The notes under the pieces are model-generated. The model searched no databases and was not told where the DNA came from. It was given only the letters and a program-made list of their open reading frames with translations. Positions 21,556 through 34,378 of a stretch of 64,000 bases of DNA are shown piece by piece. The translations under genes were made by a program, and so were the position numbers. Location: positions 2,232,001-2,296,000 of the forward strand of contig BSBM01000865.1 in assembly GCA_027924585.1 (NCBI GenBank), given 5' to 3'. This stretch comes from Larix kaempferi (lineage: Eukaryota; Streptophyta; Pinopsida; Pinales; Pinaceae). Position 1 is the stretch's first letter. Each line of letters begins with the position of its first letter.

Positions 21556-23485
21556 TGTTATCACTCAAGATTCCCCTGAGTTACAGCATAAGAGATCATG
21601 AGGTAATTGTTTCAAACCAAGCTTTGGTGGATGGAAACTAGCCTTTCCAACCACAGAGAGGGCTCTCTCTTTCATAATTCACTCAACACTTAGAATATTA
21701 TTTGCACAAGCTGGTTATAGGTAAAGTGGTGGCTAGACCTTCAAATGATGACTTATAGTGATTTTTCAGTTGGTTGGGTTTAAGGACAAGAGCACCATTG
21801 GGCCTAGAGTCAAACGTCAATGGATTTATAGTCACAAATGACTGATTTAGACCACAATTTAATAGGAAGAGGAAAGGTGGATGAGGTTTTTTAAATTCAA
21901 ATATATCAACAGATGAAGGAAGAAAAGGAAACAAATTTAGTCACAGAGTTAGAGCATTTGAAAATGAATTCTAACTTGCAACTTCAAGAAGAAAGGGTGG
22001 AATACCTAGTCATATGCATCTGAAGCATAAAATATGAATTTCATACCATGTAGTCTTGATCTATATACTGCAGAAGAAAACAATCAATGAAAATACAAAT
22101 GAAAAACACATGCACAGGAAGTAACAGAAACAAAAAACACTCATCACAAGAATCTCTGCTCCAGATCGGGTCTTCTCATGAATTGAAAGTCCGCGTTCAA
22201 CACATACGTAGAGATTTTAAGATCTTAGAATCCAGAAAACATCCAACCCTTTGGTTTAATTCAAAATCTTCCTTTATAGGCTTACAAAATATCAAACAAC
22301 TTCTAACTAACTGAAAAGAGTCTTGAACTGGAAAGGATGAGGCCATTTAGGCTGAACTGCTTGAACCAATTTCCTCTGAGTCTATTAGATGCGCAGGTGG
22401 GAAACTCTATGCGCTCTCAGTATGCATTTGGGCCTTGGAAAACACCTGTTTTCCCTTTGGATTGAGCCGTTTTAGGTTGATTTGGATAGATAAACAGGCT
22501 GTGATTCTCTTTGGATTCCAAATCGGCTCCCAATCGTTCCATTTTCCCTGTGTAATTCTTCATTTCCTTGGCCGAAATTTTCCCTGTGTAATTCTTCATT
22601 TCCTTGGCCGAAATTTTCCCTGTAAAACATCTCCAATCCGTAATCATCCTCCCGCAATCCGCATTCCGCAATGCAGGTTTCAGGAAGCGAAAATCCAATT
22701 TTATGCCTATGGAAAATATCACTTCCGCAATCCGCATTGCGCAATGTGGGTTGTGGAAATCGGAAAAACGACTTTATGTCTATGGAAAATGTCACTTCCA
22801 CAATCTGGATTCTACAATGCAGGTTGTGGAAATCGAAAATCCATTGCACAAATTCGTGGAAATAACCTCCGCAATCCGCATTCTACAATGCGAGTTGCGG
22901 ATATCGAAAACTTGAATTTGCACCCCTAGAAAATTATGCCTCGACAATCCCCATTCCGCAAAGCGGGTTGTGGAAATGAGAAACCTAACTTTACGCTCTT
23001 GAAAAATACCATTCCAACTTCCGCAATCCGCAATGCGGATGCAAAAAGTTGAAAATTAGGATCTGCGGGAAAGCAGAAAAAGCGGAAAATCTCTTGATCG
23101 GGTGTGCTGTGGATCATCTCCCAGCCATTGATCTGGCCCTGCTCTTCAATCCTGACTATCCATTTTCTCTTTGAAAGCGGAAAATCAGTCGATCAAATGG
23201 GTTTGCTGCAGCTGTTTTGGGCCATCGGATTCGTATTCCTACGACCTCTTTGGCCATTAATCAATCCTATCCGTTCAACCTCTGTAGATTGTGGAATCAT
23301 TCCACTACCTTGTTTTTCCCATTTTTCTCACTACGTCCCGATCATTTGGGTCATATTAGCTTGACCCTTATCCATTTTTGGGTTTTCTAACTCTTTGTGG
23401 CGTAAGAGGTCGATGGGAATGTTGGGGTTCCAGTAGGGGGATGCCCTTTCCTTCCTTGGAGGGAACATTGATAAGGGCATTAACA
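21556..23485 (-). repeat. Tat-like element 5' LTR (about 1.9 kb)
   Basis: In element sense it starts TGTTAATGCCC at 23485 and ends GATAACA at 21556, just before the primer site. It contains a tandem duplication of about 36 bp (22545-22616) and the CCGCAAT palindrome array. A related array near 15780-16260 is not accompanied by matching LTR ends, so I could not identify the 3' LTR. Confidence 0.6.
22617..23040. repeat. CCGCAAT palindrome array inside the Tat LTR
   Basis: Five or six imperfect units of about 75 bp each contain a CCRCAA arm and a TTGYGG arm flanking a GCATT/AATGC-like inner pair. Arms vary together in some units: CCACAA with TTGTGG near 22797-22829 and CCGCAA with TTGCGG near 22868-22899. 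Confidence 0.75.
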
Positions 23486-25576
23486 CCAACTATAAATAGT
23501 ATTCTTAGTTATTGGGTTCCATAGTTTTAACCTTTTATTTTATAGCCAATAAAGATACATTTTCAATTTTATTATCCAAATTACTCCTATTTTCATTTGC
23601 AACATGCACATAAGCATCACAACCCAAAACTACGAGATGTTTAAGAGAGGGATTTTTATTAATCCATGCCTCATGCAGAGTTTTGTTAACCAGTGTTGAT
23701 GTAGGTGATCGGTTTACCAAGTAACCATGCTATATCCATTACCTCTACCCAAAATTCAAGTGATAACCCTACAAGACTGTAATTGCATTCTTTTGAGTTG
23801 TGTATGGAGTAGTATTTTTCCTTGATATTCCACACTTCTTACAAAATTCCTCAAACACGTTTATGTAGAACTCTCCTCCATTATCTATCCTCAACAACTT
23901 TATTTTCTTCTCTATTTGGTTTTCTATAAGATCTTTAAGCTCCTTAAATTTATTGAAAACCTCAAATTTCTTCTGGAGGAGTTACACGTATTTCTTGAGA
24001 AATTAGTAATGAATGAGACATAATACACAAATTTACCTAGTGATGGAACATAAAAGGTCCAAACACATCAATGTGCATTAACTCCAAGGTTTGTTTTTCT
24101 CTTATAGCACTAGATGGGAATCTCTCCCAATTTTGTTTACCACATATACATTGTTCACAGATATTGAAATCTAATGAGTAATCAGACATACCTTCAACCT
24201 ACCTTTACCATGTAAAGCTCGAAGGTACTTCTCTCCAATATATCCTAGTCTTTGATTCCATAACATTGTATTCTCTGTAGGGACAATATGGGTCTTTTAT
24301 TTTACATTTCTATCATTATGAACAACATAACTATTACACCTATCATTGAAAGTGCTTCCTAATAGCTTGTATAGAGTTCAAATCTGAACTTCCCACATCA
24401 ACACCATTGCTCCTTGAGCCATATTGCATGTGTACATTTAAAATACAATGTGCATGACTATATCACCCATGCTAATTGAAAATATTAGGTTTCTGGCCAG
24501 ATATGGAATGTTAAAAACCCTAGGAAGAGTTCTAATCCTTCCATATTTAGCAGTATCTTGATCCTTACACACCCTATGATTTTGGTTGTTGAGCCATCTC
24601 CTATGAAAACATCACCTCCATTTTGCTTCTCATATTCACAAAATTAATTTATGTGAGGATTCATATGAAATGAATCACCTAAGTCAGTCAACCATACATT
24701 ATGATTTTCTTGTGTATTTGAAGATGCCAAGTAAACATCACCACTTTCTTGTATGGAGGTTTTCATTTTTGTAAAAGGGGCATAATTAGACCCCTTACCT
24801 TTATAAACATTCTTAGATCTACAATGTTTCTTATAATACCCATCTCTACAACATTTCCAAAATTTATTTTTAAAATTATCCCGGAGATTTAGGTCTACCT
24901 CTAGACTTATATCTACCCCATAAGACTTATATTTCCTTTCATGGGGACAAATTATGACAGATAAACATCCTTGGACACCCCTTTCATGGATTTTATCCTC
25001 ATTTCTTTTTATAACAAGGATGCAACTAAATCCTCAAACTTTAGTGTGGATTGAGTGGCACTACCAAATTATCCCCAGAGTTTAGCAAAGAATATAAGAA
25101 GGTAATAGACTCATATTCTTCTTGTATATTAATATCAACAAATACAAGTTGACTTACTAGCATATTAAAGGAATTTAGATGATCTACCATAGATTCACCA
25201 TCCTCCATTGTAATATGATACAACCTCTTTCTAAGAAATAACTTATTTGATAATACAATGACTAATACAAATTCCCCAAATTATCCCACAACTTCTTTGC
25301 ATTGTCATCTCCAAAGAATTTCAACAACACTAAATCTGAGAGGTTGAGTTGAATCATGCTTCTCACTTTTATTTCCATGTTTTTCAAATTTTCTTTCAAC
25401 ATACTAGTGGGGTTTGTACCCAGATCCACAACGAGCCCTTGTTCTTTGTCTACAAGAAGATATTCCAGCTTCAGCTTCCAAAACTTGAAGCTATGGTCAT
25501 TAAAATTCTCTATTTCTATTCTTGAACTGCTCACCATTTTCTTTACACTTGAAGATTCACTGTGCAAATCTCCCAC
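23486..25576 (-). pseudogene. Decayed Copia element: gag, protease and integrase remnants
   Basis: In minus-strand order: gag start at 25576-25262 (IENFNDHSFKFWKLKLEYLL, DDNAKKLWDNLGNLY); gag continuation at 25223-25041 (VDHLNSFNMLVSQL); a degraded zinc knuckle near 24850-24790; a protease trace near 24710-24640 (WLTDLGDSFHMNPH in place of an Asp-Ser-Gly site); a pre-integrase motif near 24280-24190 (NQRLGYIGEKYLRAL); an integrase core near 23920-23850 (LRIDNGGEF); and the integrase end at 23720-23535 (KTLHEAWINKNPSLKHLVVLGCDAYVH). Stops are frequent. It ends where the Tat LTR begins, so reverse transcriptase is missing. Confidence 0.75.
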
Positions 25577-27029
25577 TCCAACAAATGTTTTTCATAGACC
25601 CAAGAGATACCCTTTCTACCAGAGTTCTCTTTTGCTTGTAACCTGGTTATAAAATCACTTCACTGCTAAAGGGGGTTAAAAGTGCAAAGACATCAAATTT
25701 TCATTATTTCCAAAGGTAATAGCAGAAAAACTAGGGTTTCTGAAATAACTAAGTATAGCAGAAGAACATGCTCTAGGATGTTTGATTGAACATTATTAAT
25801 TTGACATGTTGTAAATTTAATTGCAGTTCACCAAAAATTATAAATGAAGCGACGGGTGTTGAATTTATGTTTTCAAATTGATTTTTCAGCGAAGAATCCG
25901 GCTATAGGAAACTCTAGTGAAGAACTAGATGTTGTTAAATGCGAGCATTTGATATTCAGGATTTGGAAGGTGGGTTATAGCAGGTGAGAATTTAAGTAGG
26001 ACCTCGAATATGGATGGCACATGATATTGCCACATCAGAGTGTCACGTGCATATCCATTGTGATTAGAGAATTGTTACGTGTATTTGGTATTTGAGAATA
26101 CAATGAATTTGTATTAAATAAAAAAGTCGGAACCAAAAGGTCGGAGTCCACAAATCCATAATTTAAAATGAGAGACTTGCAAATTATTTTCAGTTTTCTG
26201 AGATCCAGATATCTAGTATCCGAACTTATCAACCTTAATTCGTTAGAGCATATCCCAAGTCCAAATAACTAGGATTCAGATATCTGTAATTCAAAATAAT
26301 TACCTTATAAATTACCTATGGATGTCTGAGATCCAATTATTTGGTATCTAGGACATTTAAACTTGATTAGTTAAAGTGGGTCCTAGATACGAAAGACCAA
26401 GGTCCAAGTATCTGATATTTTAAAGAATGGAATGGGAATATCATTTCGGATACAGATAAAACAACTGTGAGAAATGAATTTTCAAGAAAGTTAAGTGATT
26501 TGAAAAACGATTAAAGAAAGAAATTTGAGTGAAATGAGAAAGAAGATAATTGCTTATTCAATCTATTAAATCAAAATAAAAATGAAACGAGATCAATACA
26601 AGGAAATGATAATGAAAATCAATATCAAATTGTCCTAATGCCTAAAGAAAAATATTAAAAATTTAGAGGACCCAAGGTTTAACGAAAATATCAAAATTAT
26701 GGGAATTGTTGTAGTAGGCACAACAGAAACATAAAAGTGACATTTCCCACCATCGGATGCGCAAATTGGCTATGAAAATTTGGTTTGCCATTTACAAAAT
26801 TTTTGTACCATTTGTTGAATATATTGAATTTAAAGTTATGAGAAATACGAAAATAACAAATTGGAGCTCATGTTTCACTAGGCCATTGATTTACACCAAA
26901 ATACAGTGTTCTCATATTCAACAACTTACTAATTTCCCCGTTCTTATGGAATTACACTTACTTTAGTAACAATAACTGTAGTTTGGATAGCAATGATTGC
27001 TTCCTATTTAACTATAATCTAGTCATTAT
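25577..27029. other. Non-coding stretch with weak internal repeats
   Basis: No coding signal is seen. Between about 26150 and 26430 short blocks built on GATCCAGATATCTAGTATC-like sequence recur imperfectly. The rest is AT-rich. Confidence 0.4.
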
Positions 27030-27846
27030 CCCAAGGGGGCATGTTGAATTTAGCATGGTTGTATAGAGTAGGCTGGATTGAGGATATATTACATACCATA
27101 TTTTAAATGCAAAATGATCTAACACATGGTCAGAATGAACTTGTTGGTATTTTCATTGTAGCTGGAGAACTGTGTTTCGTACGTTCCCTTACATTTATAT
27201 ACTAGGTTTCAAAAACCGTTATCTAAAATTGAGGTTCTAGGTGCTTTCCATCCTATGTCTGGTCACATATTGAAACTAGATCTGGATTTCTTTGGGATAT
27301 TTAATGTTTATAGAAATGGCTCTTGACTCTAAAAAATAATCAAGAGATATTATAACACTGATGTTTTTTCCAACTTAGACATTTATACCAAGCATGGGAA
27401 TCTTGTAGGAACAAAAGTGGGTATGAGTTTGAGGATGTTTTACAATCTAGCCTAGATAGTTATGCTAGATTTCCATGTCTAGATAGTTATGCTAGATTTC
27501 CATGTGTTGTTTTAAAAACATAGTTTGAAATTTAATTTTGGCATTCATAGATATGAAGGGAATGTGTATTACACCTCCCCATAGAGAGAATAAAAAAATA
27601 GAAGTAAACTCTAAATCTAAATTTCAAATTTGGAAACACATAAATGGTAGTCCCGCAGGATCACTCACTTGCACACATAGAGTTGGACATGCATATATGT
27701 TCTCATACTCAACTAGGGTTTGAAAATGATACTTTATTGATCAGGTCTTTTTCGATAATCCACTATTTGCATACCAATCCATAATATCGCCATACTATAG
27801 GGAAGGCCTTTGAAAAATAGTCCATACTCCAGATGATAGTCCATAC
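27030..27846 (+). other. Possible orphan polypurine tract and LTR start, otherwise non-coding
   Basis: CCCAAGGGGGCA at 27030-27041 directly precedes TGTTGAATTTAGC, which has the form of a plus-strand polypurine tract and LTR start. No partner LTR or coding domain was found. A 31-bp tandem duplication (CTAGATAGTTATGCTAG-containing) lies at about 27447-27503. Confidence 0.3.
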
Positions 27847-28452
27847 TGATATGGATTATTTGGAGAATGAAATGAAAGCAGTGAAATAAAACAAAAATAC
27901 AAACGAATATTTTGCAGAAAACACAGTAGTACATTAAAACCCAATTATATTAATGAATTAAACAAAAAAACACTGTCAACTATAAAGCAATATAAACTAT
28001 CTCTAGATGGTGGTAGCTTATCTTTGAAATGAGATGTGTCGTCTACGCTCATCCACAAGAACTGAGTTACAATGAGGACAAAAAGGCCTTTTTAACATAA
28101 AGCATCAATGAGAAAACCCTAAACATAAAAAACGATAACCTCGAAAGATGAAACTCCAAAAGGTTTGTGAGCCCCGATGTGGTTAGTTGATACATGAACT
28201 TCCCAGGGGCGTAACTTTTGCATAAGATCTCCATTTGGGGTGCTCGATATCTCGTCGGAAAGGCCTATACGATATGGAATCCATGTTTTCAACCCATTCA
28301 ATACCATTTGTTTGGGTGCTTCCATGCCCAAAGGGCCTCAAAATGGCCCCGTAAGATTAAGACCTAAAAAACTATAAAAAGATTGCAAGCTAGGAAACTG
28401 TGTCTTTGAGCCAATGGACTAGGTGGGTGGCCACTAATTTCCATATGGATTA
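27847..28452 (-). repeat. Gypsy A 3' LTR
   Basis: It aligns along its length with 33767-34378. The element-sense start is TAATCC instead of TGATCT, so the first TG has mutated. Confidence 0.75.
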
Positions 28453-28859
28453 GTCCTCTCCCCTTAGGAAGCAATAGTATCCATTGCATCAAAATCCCTC
28501 ATCATATGGCTAAACTTCTACTGAAATTGACTCCTTGTGAGCCACTTGCCTCGGTGAAGAAGCTGCCCTGATTGATGATCCAATAGAGTTGAATGTTCTA
28601 TTGGAAAGTGCCCTTCATTTGTGTGTCCATGATATGATCCATTGTATCTTGTTAAAGGAAGTTTGGATTGAGTTATGTAGGGGCCAGATGCTCATCCACC
28701 TCTGAGGTATCCAAGAGAGTTGGAAAACATGGTCAAAGCAATTTCACATTAAATATTGGGTGCAATCCAAGGAAAGGGGGAATATTTAATTCAAAAGAAT
28801 TCTCATCCACAACCTGTGTGATAGTGTAAATCCCATATCGGAGTGGTCTAATATTTCAG

Positions 28860-29830
28860 TGGGGGCCTATGATGCACTCCTTCTACAAATGCAACCATAC
28901 CTTATCCCCAACTTGAAACTTCTGTGGAACCTGATGTTGGTAATGTCGTTGATTATACTTGGCATTGGATTTCTACATGATATCATGAACCTGTTTTGGA
29001 TGTACTAGTTTCGTTCAATTATTTTGGTTGCTTTATCTGCCTCAACCTGAGCATGGGAGGACTCATATTGTGTATATGCAATGGGTATAGCTATATCAAT
29101 GGGGGGCAATGGATGGAACCCCAAGCACACTTGAAATGGGTTGTGTCCAATAGATTTGTGGAGGTATCTGTTGTAACTATCCTAAACATATGGAAGGATA
29201 TCATCCCATGTGCATGGATTTTTGGAGTTGTACATGCACATGATATGCAAAATCATCCTGTTGACCACTTTTGTCTGCCAATCTGTTTGGGTGTGGAAGA
29301 CGGTTGATTTGGTCAACTTGGTGTCCATTAGAGACCATAAGAAGGAACAGAAGGTGTTGAGGAACCAACTGTCCCGATCAGAAACAATGGTTTGAGGCAT
29401 CCCGAAATAAACCCAAACACACTCAAAGAATAACTTCGAAGTGTATTTAGGTGTGATATTCTTCTTACATGGTGCTAGAATGGCCATCTTAGAGAACCAA
29501 TTGACAACCACAAAAACATAGTCGTGACCATGCTTGGTGGAGGGAAAATCAAACATGCAATCCACTGAGATTGACTCCTAATGATTTTCTAGGGTAGGAA
29601 GGAGAGTTTACATCCCTTGCTTCTTGATGGCAGGTTTGGAAATGGCACAAGCAATGCAAGATTAGATATACTTGTCGACATCCTGTCAGAATTTTGGCCA
29701 ATAGAAATAATTTTGAAGCACTGCTATTGTCTTCTCTAGGCCAAAGTGTCCGACCACCCGACTGTATAGTGCCTCCCAAATTAGCTTTGAAAGCTTGCTT
29801 GATGGAACACAAAGATAGTCCAGATATCAC
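28860..29830 (-). pseudogene. Gypsy A integrase, broken
   Basis: The minus strand shows the integrase core. DFPSTKHGHDYVFVVVNWFSKMAILAPC stands where family members have Val-Val-Asp-Arg-Phe, so the first catalytic Asp appears as Asn (29565 onwards). It continues with FFECVWVYFGMPQTIVSDRD giving the second Asp, then WSLMDTKLTKSTVFHTQTD. The N-terminal zinc-binding region is expected in 29830-29566, where only weak frame pieces remain. The C-terminal part runs towards 28860 with several breaks. Confidence 0.65.
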
Positions 29831-30029
29831 ATATGTGCATCCTCAAGGTGAAATTCTGGAATTTTTTTACCTACACCCAATGTATGATATGTAGTAGTGA
29901 AGTCAAGGTCACTGTTGTATAATTGGGGCCAAATGGAAGTATTGTTCCCATAGGAGTTAAGGTCCACGATTAGAAAATAGGGGTTAGATGAGGCAGTCTG
30001 TAACATGGTTCATGCTACCCTTTTTGTAC

Positions 30030-32003
30030 TTAATTTTCAAATGAAAATGTTGCAAGTACATTGACCACTTCTGATGCGGTCATTTTGAAAATTTCCCTGT
30101 GTTTGCATGAATCATAGGGGATTGAGATCAATGTGGATCATCATTTCCTTTCCAAGAATGTAATGCTTCCATTGTCAACATGCATGCACAATGGAGTACA
30201 TCTACTTCTCATAAGTGGGATATCTACAAATAGTATCAAACAATGTCTCACTGTGATAGGCCATTGGATGTCCCTACTGAGTGAGGAATGCACTGATAGC
30301 ATAGTCCACAAAATAGATGACAAATTATATAGTGATCCATTTTGGATCAACCAGGTATCATGGCACTAAAAGAGGCATCTGTCTCCGATCCAGATGGACA
30401 TTGGTGGCCACCCACCTATTCCACTGGCTCAAAACAATTGTCCATTTTGGCAATTTTCTAGTAGTTTTTCTATGTTTTTTCAAGTCTTGAACTTTTGGGG
30501 CCGTTTTGAGGCCCTAAACGATTTTTTTTGGGCCTACAGTGGCCCAAATGATAGCCATAGGCTCTCAGATGAGCCTAATTCTCTATTGTACTCCTCGGCT
30601 ATATCTTTCCAACGGTCTACTGAGTGCCCCAAACAAAGATCGTATACACAAGTTATGACCCTGAGAAGTTGACTGCTCAACTAACCACCTTGGGGCCGCA
30701 AACCTTACGAAGGTTCACCTCCTAGGGTTTTTTTTTGTATGTTTAGGGTTCTTTCCCTCATGCTTATAATAAATATGCACTTTCAGCCTCTTTTTGTTTT
30801 CATCTTTCCATGAATGAGCATAGTCATGATCACATCTCTTCTCAGTGATAAGCTACCACCATTCTAGCTGCTTTATTTTATAGTTTGTTCTATTTTCGCC
30901 ATTTAATAGAATTTGTGTTGTTACTGTATCACTGTGTTTTTTGCAATATATCTATGTATGTCGTTCTATATCTGTTCTTTCATTTCGTTCTCACATAAAT
31001 CCGAATCAGTCTCAATCTCGAATGGTTTTTGCAGGTCTGGTAGAGTGAGGACTGGTGCTGAGTAGAGGCAATGTTTCAAATCCTCGAATGCCTTCTATTG
31101 CTACCTTGACCAGGTGAAATTGGCTTAATATCCACCCTTGTTTACTTGGCTTAAGGTCCAAGTGATATGAGATAACCCCAACACGAACCTACGGTAGAAT
31201 TTGGCAAGGCCCTAAGAAGCTACGGAGCTCTGTCAGGGTCGTGGGGATAACCAATCGCGGATGAATTGGATCTTGGCTGGGTCCACATGCACCCCATGTT
31301 CATCCATGATGTATCCAAAATACTGAATTCTTTGCATGCCAAATGAGAATTTTTCCAGGTTAGCACATAGCTTGTGATCTTATCTTGCCACAGGGTACTC
31401 ATGAGCTGTTGAATGTGCTGCAGATGTTCTTCATAGGTTCTACTGTAGATGAGGATGTCATTTATATATATGACCAAAAAGGAGTTTGTGAACAACTGAA
31501 AGATATCATCCATCATCCTCATGAATTCCGTTGGGGCATTAGTCAAGTCGAAAGGCATGACCAACCATTCAAAGAGACCATCTTTGAATTTGAATGATAT
31601 CTTCCATACATCGGTTTGTTCAATTCGAATCTGGTGGTATCCCAACTTCAAATCGATATTTCTAAAGAAATTGGAACCCTTAAGCTAATCAAGAATATTG
31701 TCAACCCGAGGGATCCGGTATTGAATCTTGACAATGATCTTGTTCAAGGATTTGTAATAGACACAAATTCGCCATGTCCCATCCTTTTTTGCACCAACAC
31801 AATTAGAGTCCCGTAAGGTTAGAAGCTTGGTTGAATGTGGACCTTTGGATGAGCTCATGAATTTGATGTTTTATTTCCTCATTCTCCAGAAGAGGGCGCC
31901 TGTATATTGGGCCACTGGGTAAAAGAGCACCTGGTATCAATTCGATTGGACGTTTGACCTGGAAGTGAAGAGGCACACCTGTAGGGGAAGCGGATATGTC
32001 CAT
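30030..32003 (-). pseudogene. Gypsy A reverse transcriptase and RNase H, broken and interrupted
   Basis: Read on the minus strand, 32003-31803 has LHFQVKRPIELIPGALLPSGPIYRRPLLENEEIK. The core at 31651-31220 has MKLGYHQIRIEQTDVWKISFK, LFEWLVMPFDLTNAP and VIYINDILIYS. The active-site motif reads Tyr-Ile-Asn-Asp, with Asn for the first catalytic Asp. After a polymerase-end trace (LRSFLGLAKFYRRFV, LTLPDLQKPFEIET) the frame is cut by the solo LTR at 30386-31008 and resumes with DASFSAM of RNase H. RNase H ends near 30030. Confidence 0.75.
30386..31008 (+). repeat. Solo LTR of the Gypsy A/D family inserted in Gypsy A
   Basis: A 623-bp sequence homologous to the LTRs at 27847-28452, 33767-34378 and 50655-51274, but on the opposite strand to its host element. 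GTCTC occurs at 30381-30385 and 31009-31013, a perfect five-base target duplication. Removing the LTR and one GTCTC rejoins PFEIET to DASFSAM in RNase H. The first base pair reads CG rather than TG. Confidence 0.85.
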
Positions 32004-33636
32004 GTACCCTTCTACAATCTTGTCGACCTGATTTTGTTGTTTAGAGAGGCCTTGTGCTTAGGTTGTGGTGGTTGGAGTGACCTTCTGACCAAACCATGAA
32101 GATGATAAATTTCCTAGTTCGAGAGATGACATTTCAACATTGCTTCACGGAGATCAAATAAATTGCAGCAGTTGGGACTACCTTAGGTATCATATATATT
32201 TGTCCCTCCAAAGTAACAACGATGCTATGAGTCCTGGACTCATAAACATCATGGCATTTCCAAATATAGGGTTGTCCTAAAATAACATCACAAACTTCAA
32301 GTGGGGAAACATCACACAGTACCTCATCTTTGAAGGGCTTGATCCAATAGCATAGGTGACACTGTTGACTAATTAAAATGTATCATCCCGGGATTAGACA
32401 ACCGATGGTGTATGGTTGCAGGTGTGGCATCGTCAATAGCTTCAACCTTTGATGACCTCAACCTAGATGAGATTATTCTAGCTACCACTGTTAACAATGA
32501 AATGTAGCGGATTCCCCTTCACCCATAGTTATGAATGGAAGAGGCACTCTCCTTCCTCTAGCTCCTCTGACTCTTTTGGTTGGATCTTTGCGGCTGCAAC
32601 GGTGGCACTAGGTTCTGCATCAATGATCCACTTTCCCCTTTCTTGCTTTGAATGAAATTCTAAGCCATAGTTTGGCTCTAGGGATTTTGTCTCATCCAAC
32701 ATAGATTTCCTTGAGCAACATTCATCAGTGTTGTGCTAGGGTATTTTTTGGAACTCACACCACTTTCCGATGTCCTTCTTCGATTTCCTGTTACCCTTCT
32801 TTGCTTGCATATTTGGATGGTTGTCATGATTTTGGTCGTCCTTGCTCTGTCCTTTTTTTGTGAGTTAGGGCCACCTTTCCCAAGTTTCTGTTGTTGTTGA
32901 TTTGAAAACCAAAACTCCCACTTATTTTTTTCTTAAACTTTTACTCAATCTGCAGAACTTACTGATAAGTAGCTCCAAGTGAGGAGATGTCTCGGAAATC
33001 CATCTTTTTCTAAATGTAACCGTGAAGGCCACTGCAGTACTTTAGGACCAAGTGTCGTTCGGAGTCTCTAATACCCAATTTTTAGCACAAGGTATGGAAT
33101 ATATTGGTAAACTATGGCACTATATGGTCTCTCTTCTGTCGCAAAGTCGTCCATTTGGTGTATTGGTCATCATAGTTTCCAACGGGGTAGAATTAATCCT
33201 TGACGACATCGACAAAAGCCACCTAAGTGGGTTCTTTCCTATATATTTCAAACTCATCTCTCGCATGCCTCTTGCACTAACTGTCCCACTAGTATTTGAT
33301 ATGGGGTAGGGAGTTAAGGAGTGTGAAGGTGATATTTTCGTTGTCGAAAAGGTTTTGAATAGAGAAGTAACCCTCTAACGGATTTAACCATTTCTCCAAA
33401 TCATATGCATCTATATTTCCTTCAAATAAGGGACTGTCAAATTTAACTCGTACCTTGAAGGGAGTCACACCTCCCAAATAGCTACTCGTTGAAGGTGCAT
33501 CCGCTGCCGTCAACATTCGTTGAAGGATATGTGAGAAATTATCTATCATCTTCTTCCTCTGTCGCATGAGGGATTCCTCGAACAGAAACTTAATAGGATC
33601 TCCTGCTCCTTCATCTTTCTTTTCTTCTCCCACCAT
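32004..33636 (-). pseudogene. Gypsy A gag and protease, broken
   Basis: The best part is 33636-33289: a polar start with a long helical stretch (LMRQRKKMIDNFSHILQRML), then VTPFKVRVKFDSPLFEGNID and DLEKWLNPLEGYFSIQNLF of a Gypsy gag core. A knuckle-like KWCEFQ to HNTDEC segment lies near 32770-32715. Protease traces are expected at about 32450-32150, where I see only fragments. All pieces are on the minus strand and separated by stops. Confidence 0.6.
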
Positions 33637-33766
33637 GTGAGGTTTCTTGGGCTGACGAGAGTTGTTTTCCCCGAGCTCAACTAGTTCGATACCTAACTAT
33701 CGATATTTAGATATCGTCAGGGACATGCACTAAGAAATAACAAAGAGAAAATTGATCTAATACCAC

Positions 33767-34378
33767 TGATATGGATTATTTGGAGAAATAAATGAAGGCA
33801 TTGAAATAAAATAGAAATACACACGAATATTTTGTATAAAACATAGTAGTACAGTCAAAAATAAAAATCTATTAATGGATGGAATGGAAAACCAATGTAA
33901 TTGCGAAGCAATACAAACTAGCTCTAGTTGGTGATAGATTATCTCTGAAAAGAGATGTGTCGCTTACGCTCATCTGCAATAACTGAGTTACAATGAGGCC
34001 ATAAAGGCCTTTTTATCATAAAGCATCAATGAGAAAACCCTAAACATAAAAAACCCTAACCCCGAGAGATGAAACATCAAAAGGTTTGTGGGCACCAATG
34101 TGGTTAGTTGATATGTCAACTTTTGCATACAATCTTCGTTTAGGGCGCTCGGTATCCTGTCAGAAATATCTGTCCGAGAATAAATCCATGTTGCTAACCT
34201 AGACTATACCTTTGGAAACCATCTAGGTGCTACAGTGCCCAAAAAACGTCGTTTAGGACCTCAAAATGGCCCCAAATGAACCAAGACTTGAAAAATTGTA
34301 AAAAAGACTGCCAAGCTAGGAAACTGTGTCTTTGAGCCAGTGGAATAGGTGGGTGGACACTGATGTCCATCTAGATCA
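33767..34378 (-). repeat. Gypsy A 5' LTR
   Basis: The LTR reads TGATCTAGATGG at 34378 to CCATATCA at 33767 in element sense. The primer site follows one base later. Confidence 0.75.

Larger units (their letters stand above)
27847..34378 (-). mobile_element. Gypsy element A with both LTRs and a nested solo LTR
   Basis: It reads right to left: 5' LTR 34378-33767, primer site 33765-33750 (TGGTATTAGATCAATT), gag, protease, reverse transcriptase, RNase H, integrase, polypurine tract 28468-28453 (AAGGGGAGAGGAC), and 3' LTR 28452-27847. Flanks are CATAC and CATAA, an imperfect target duplication. All coding parts carry stops. Domain content and integrase style resemble chromovirus-like Gypsy elements. 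LTR sequences clearly diverge from each other, so the insertion is old. Confidence 0.8.

Noticed and set aside
22435-22929. Plus-strand frame of 164 codons
   Set aside because: It runs through the LTR and its palindrome array, and its residues repeat with the DNA units.
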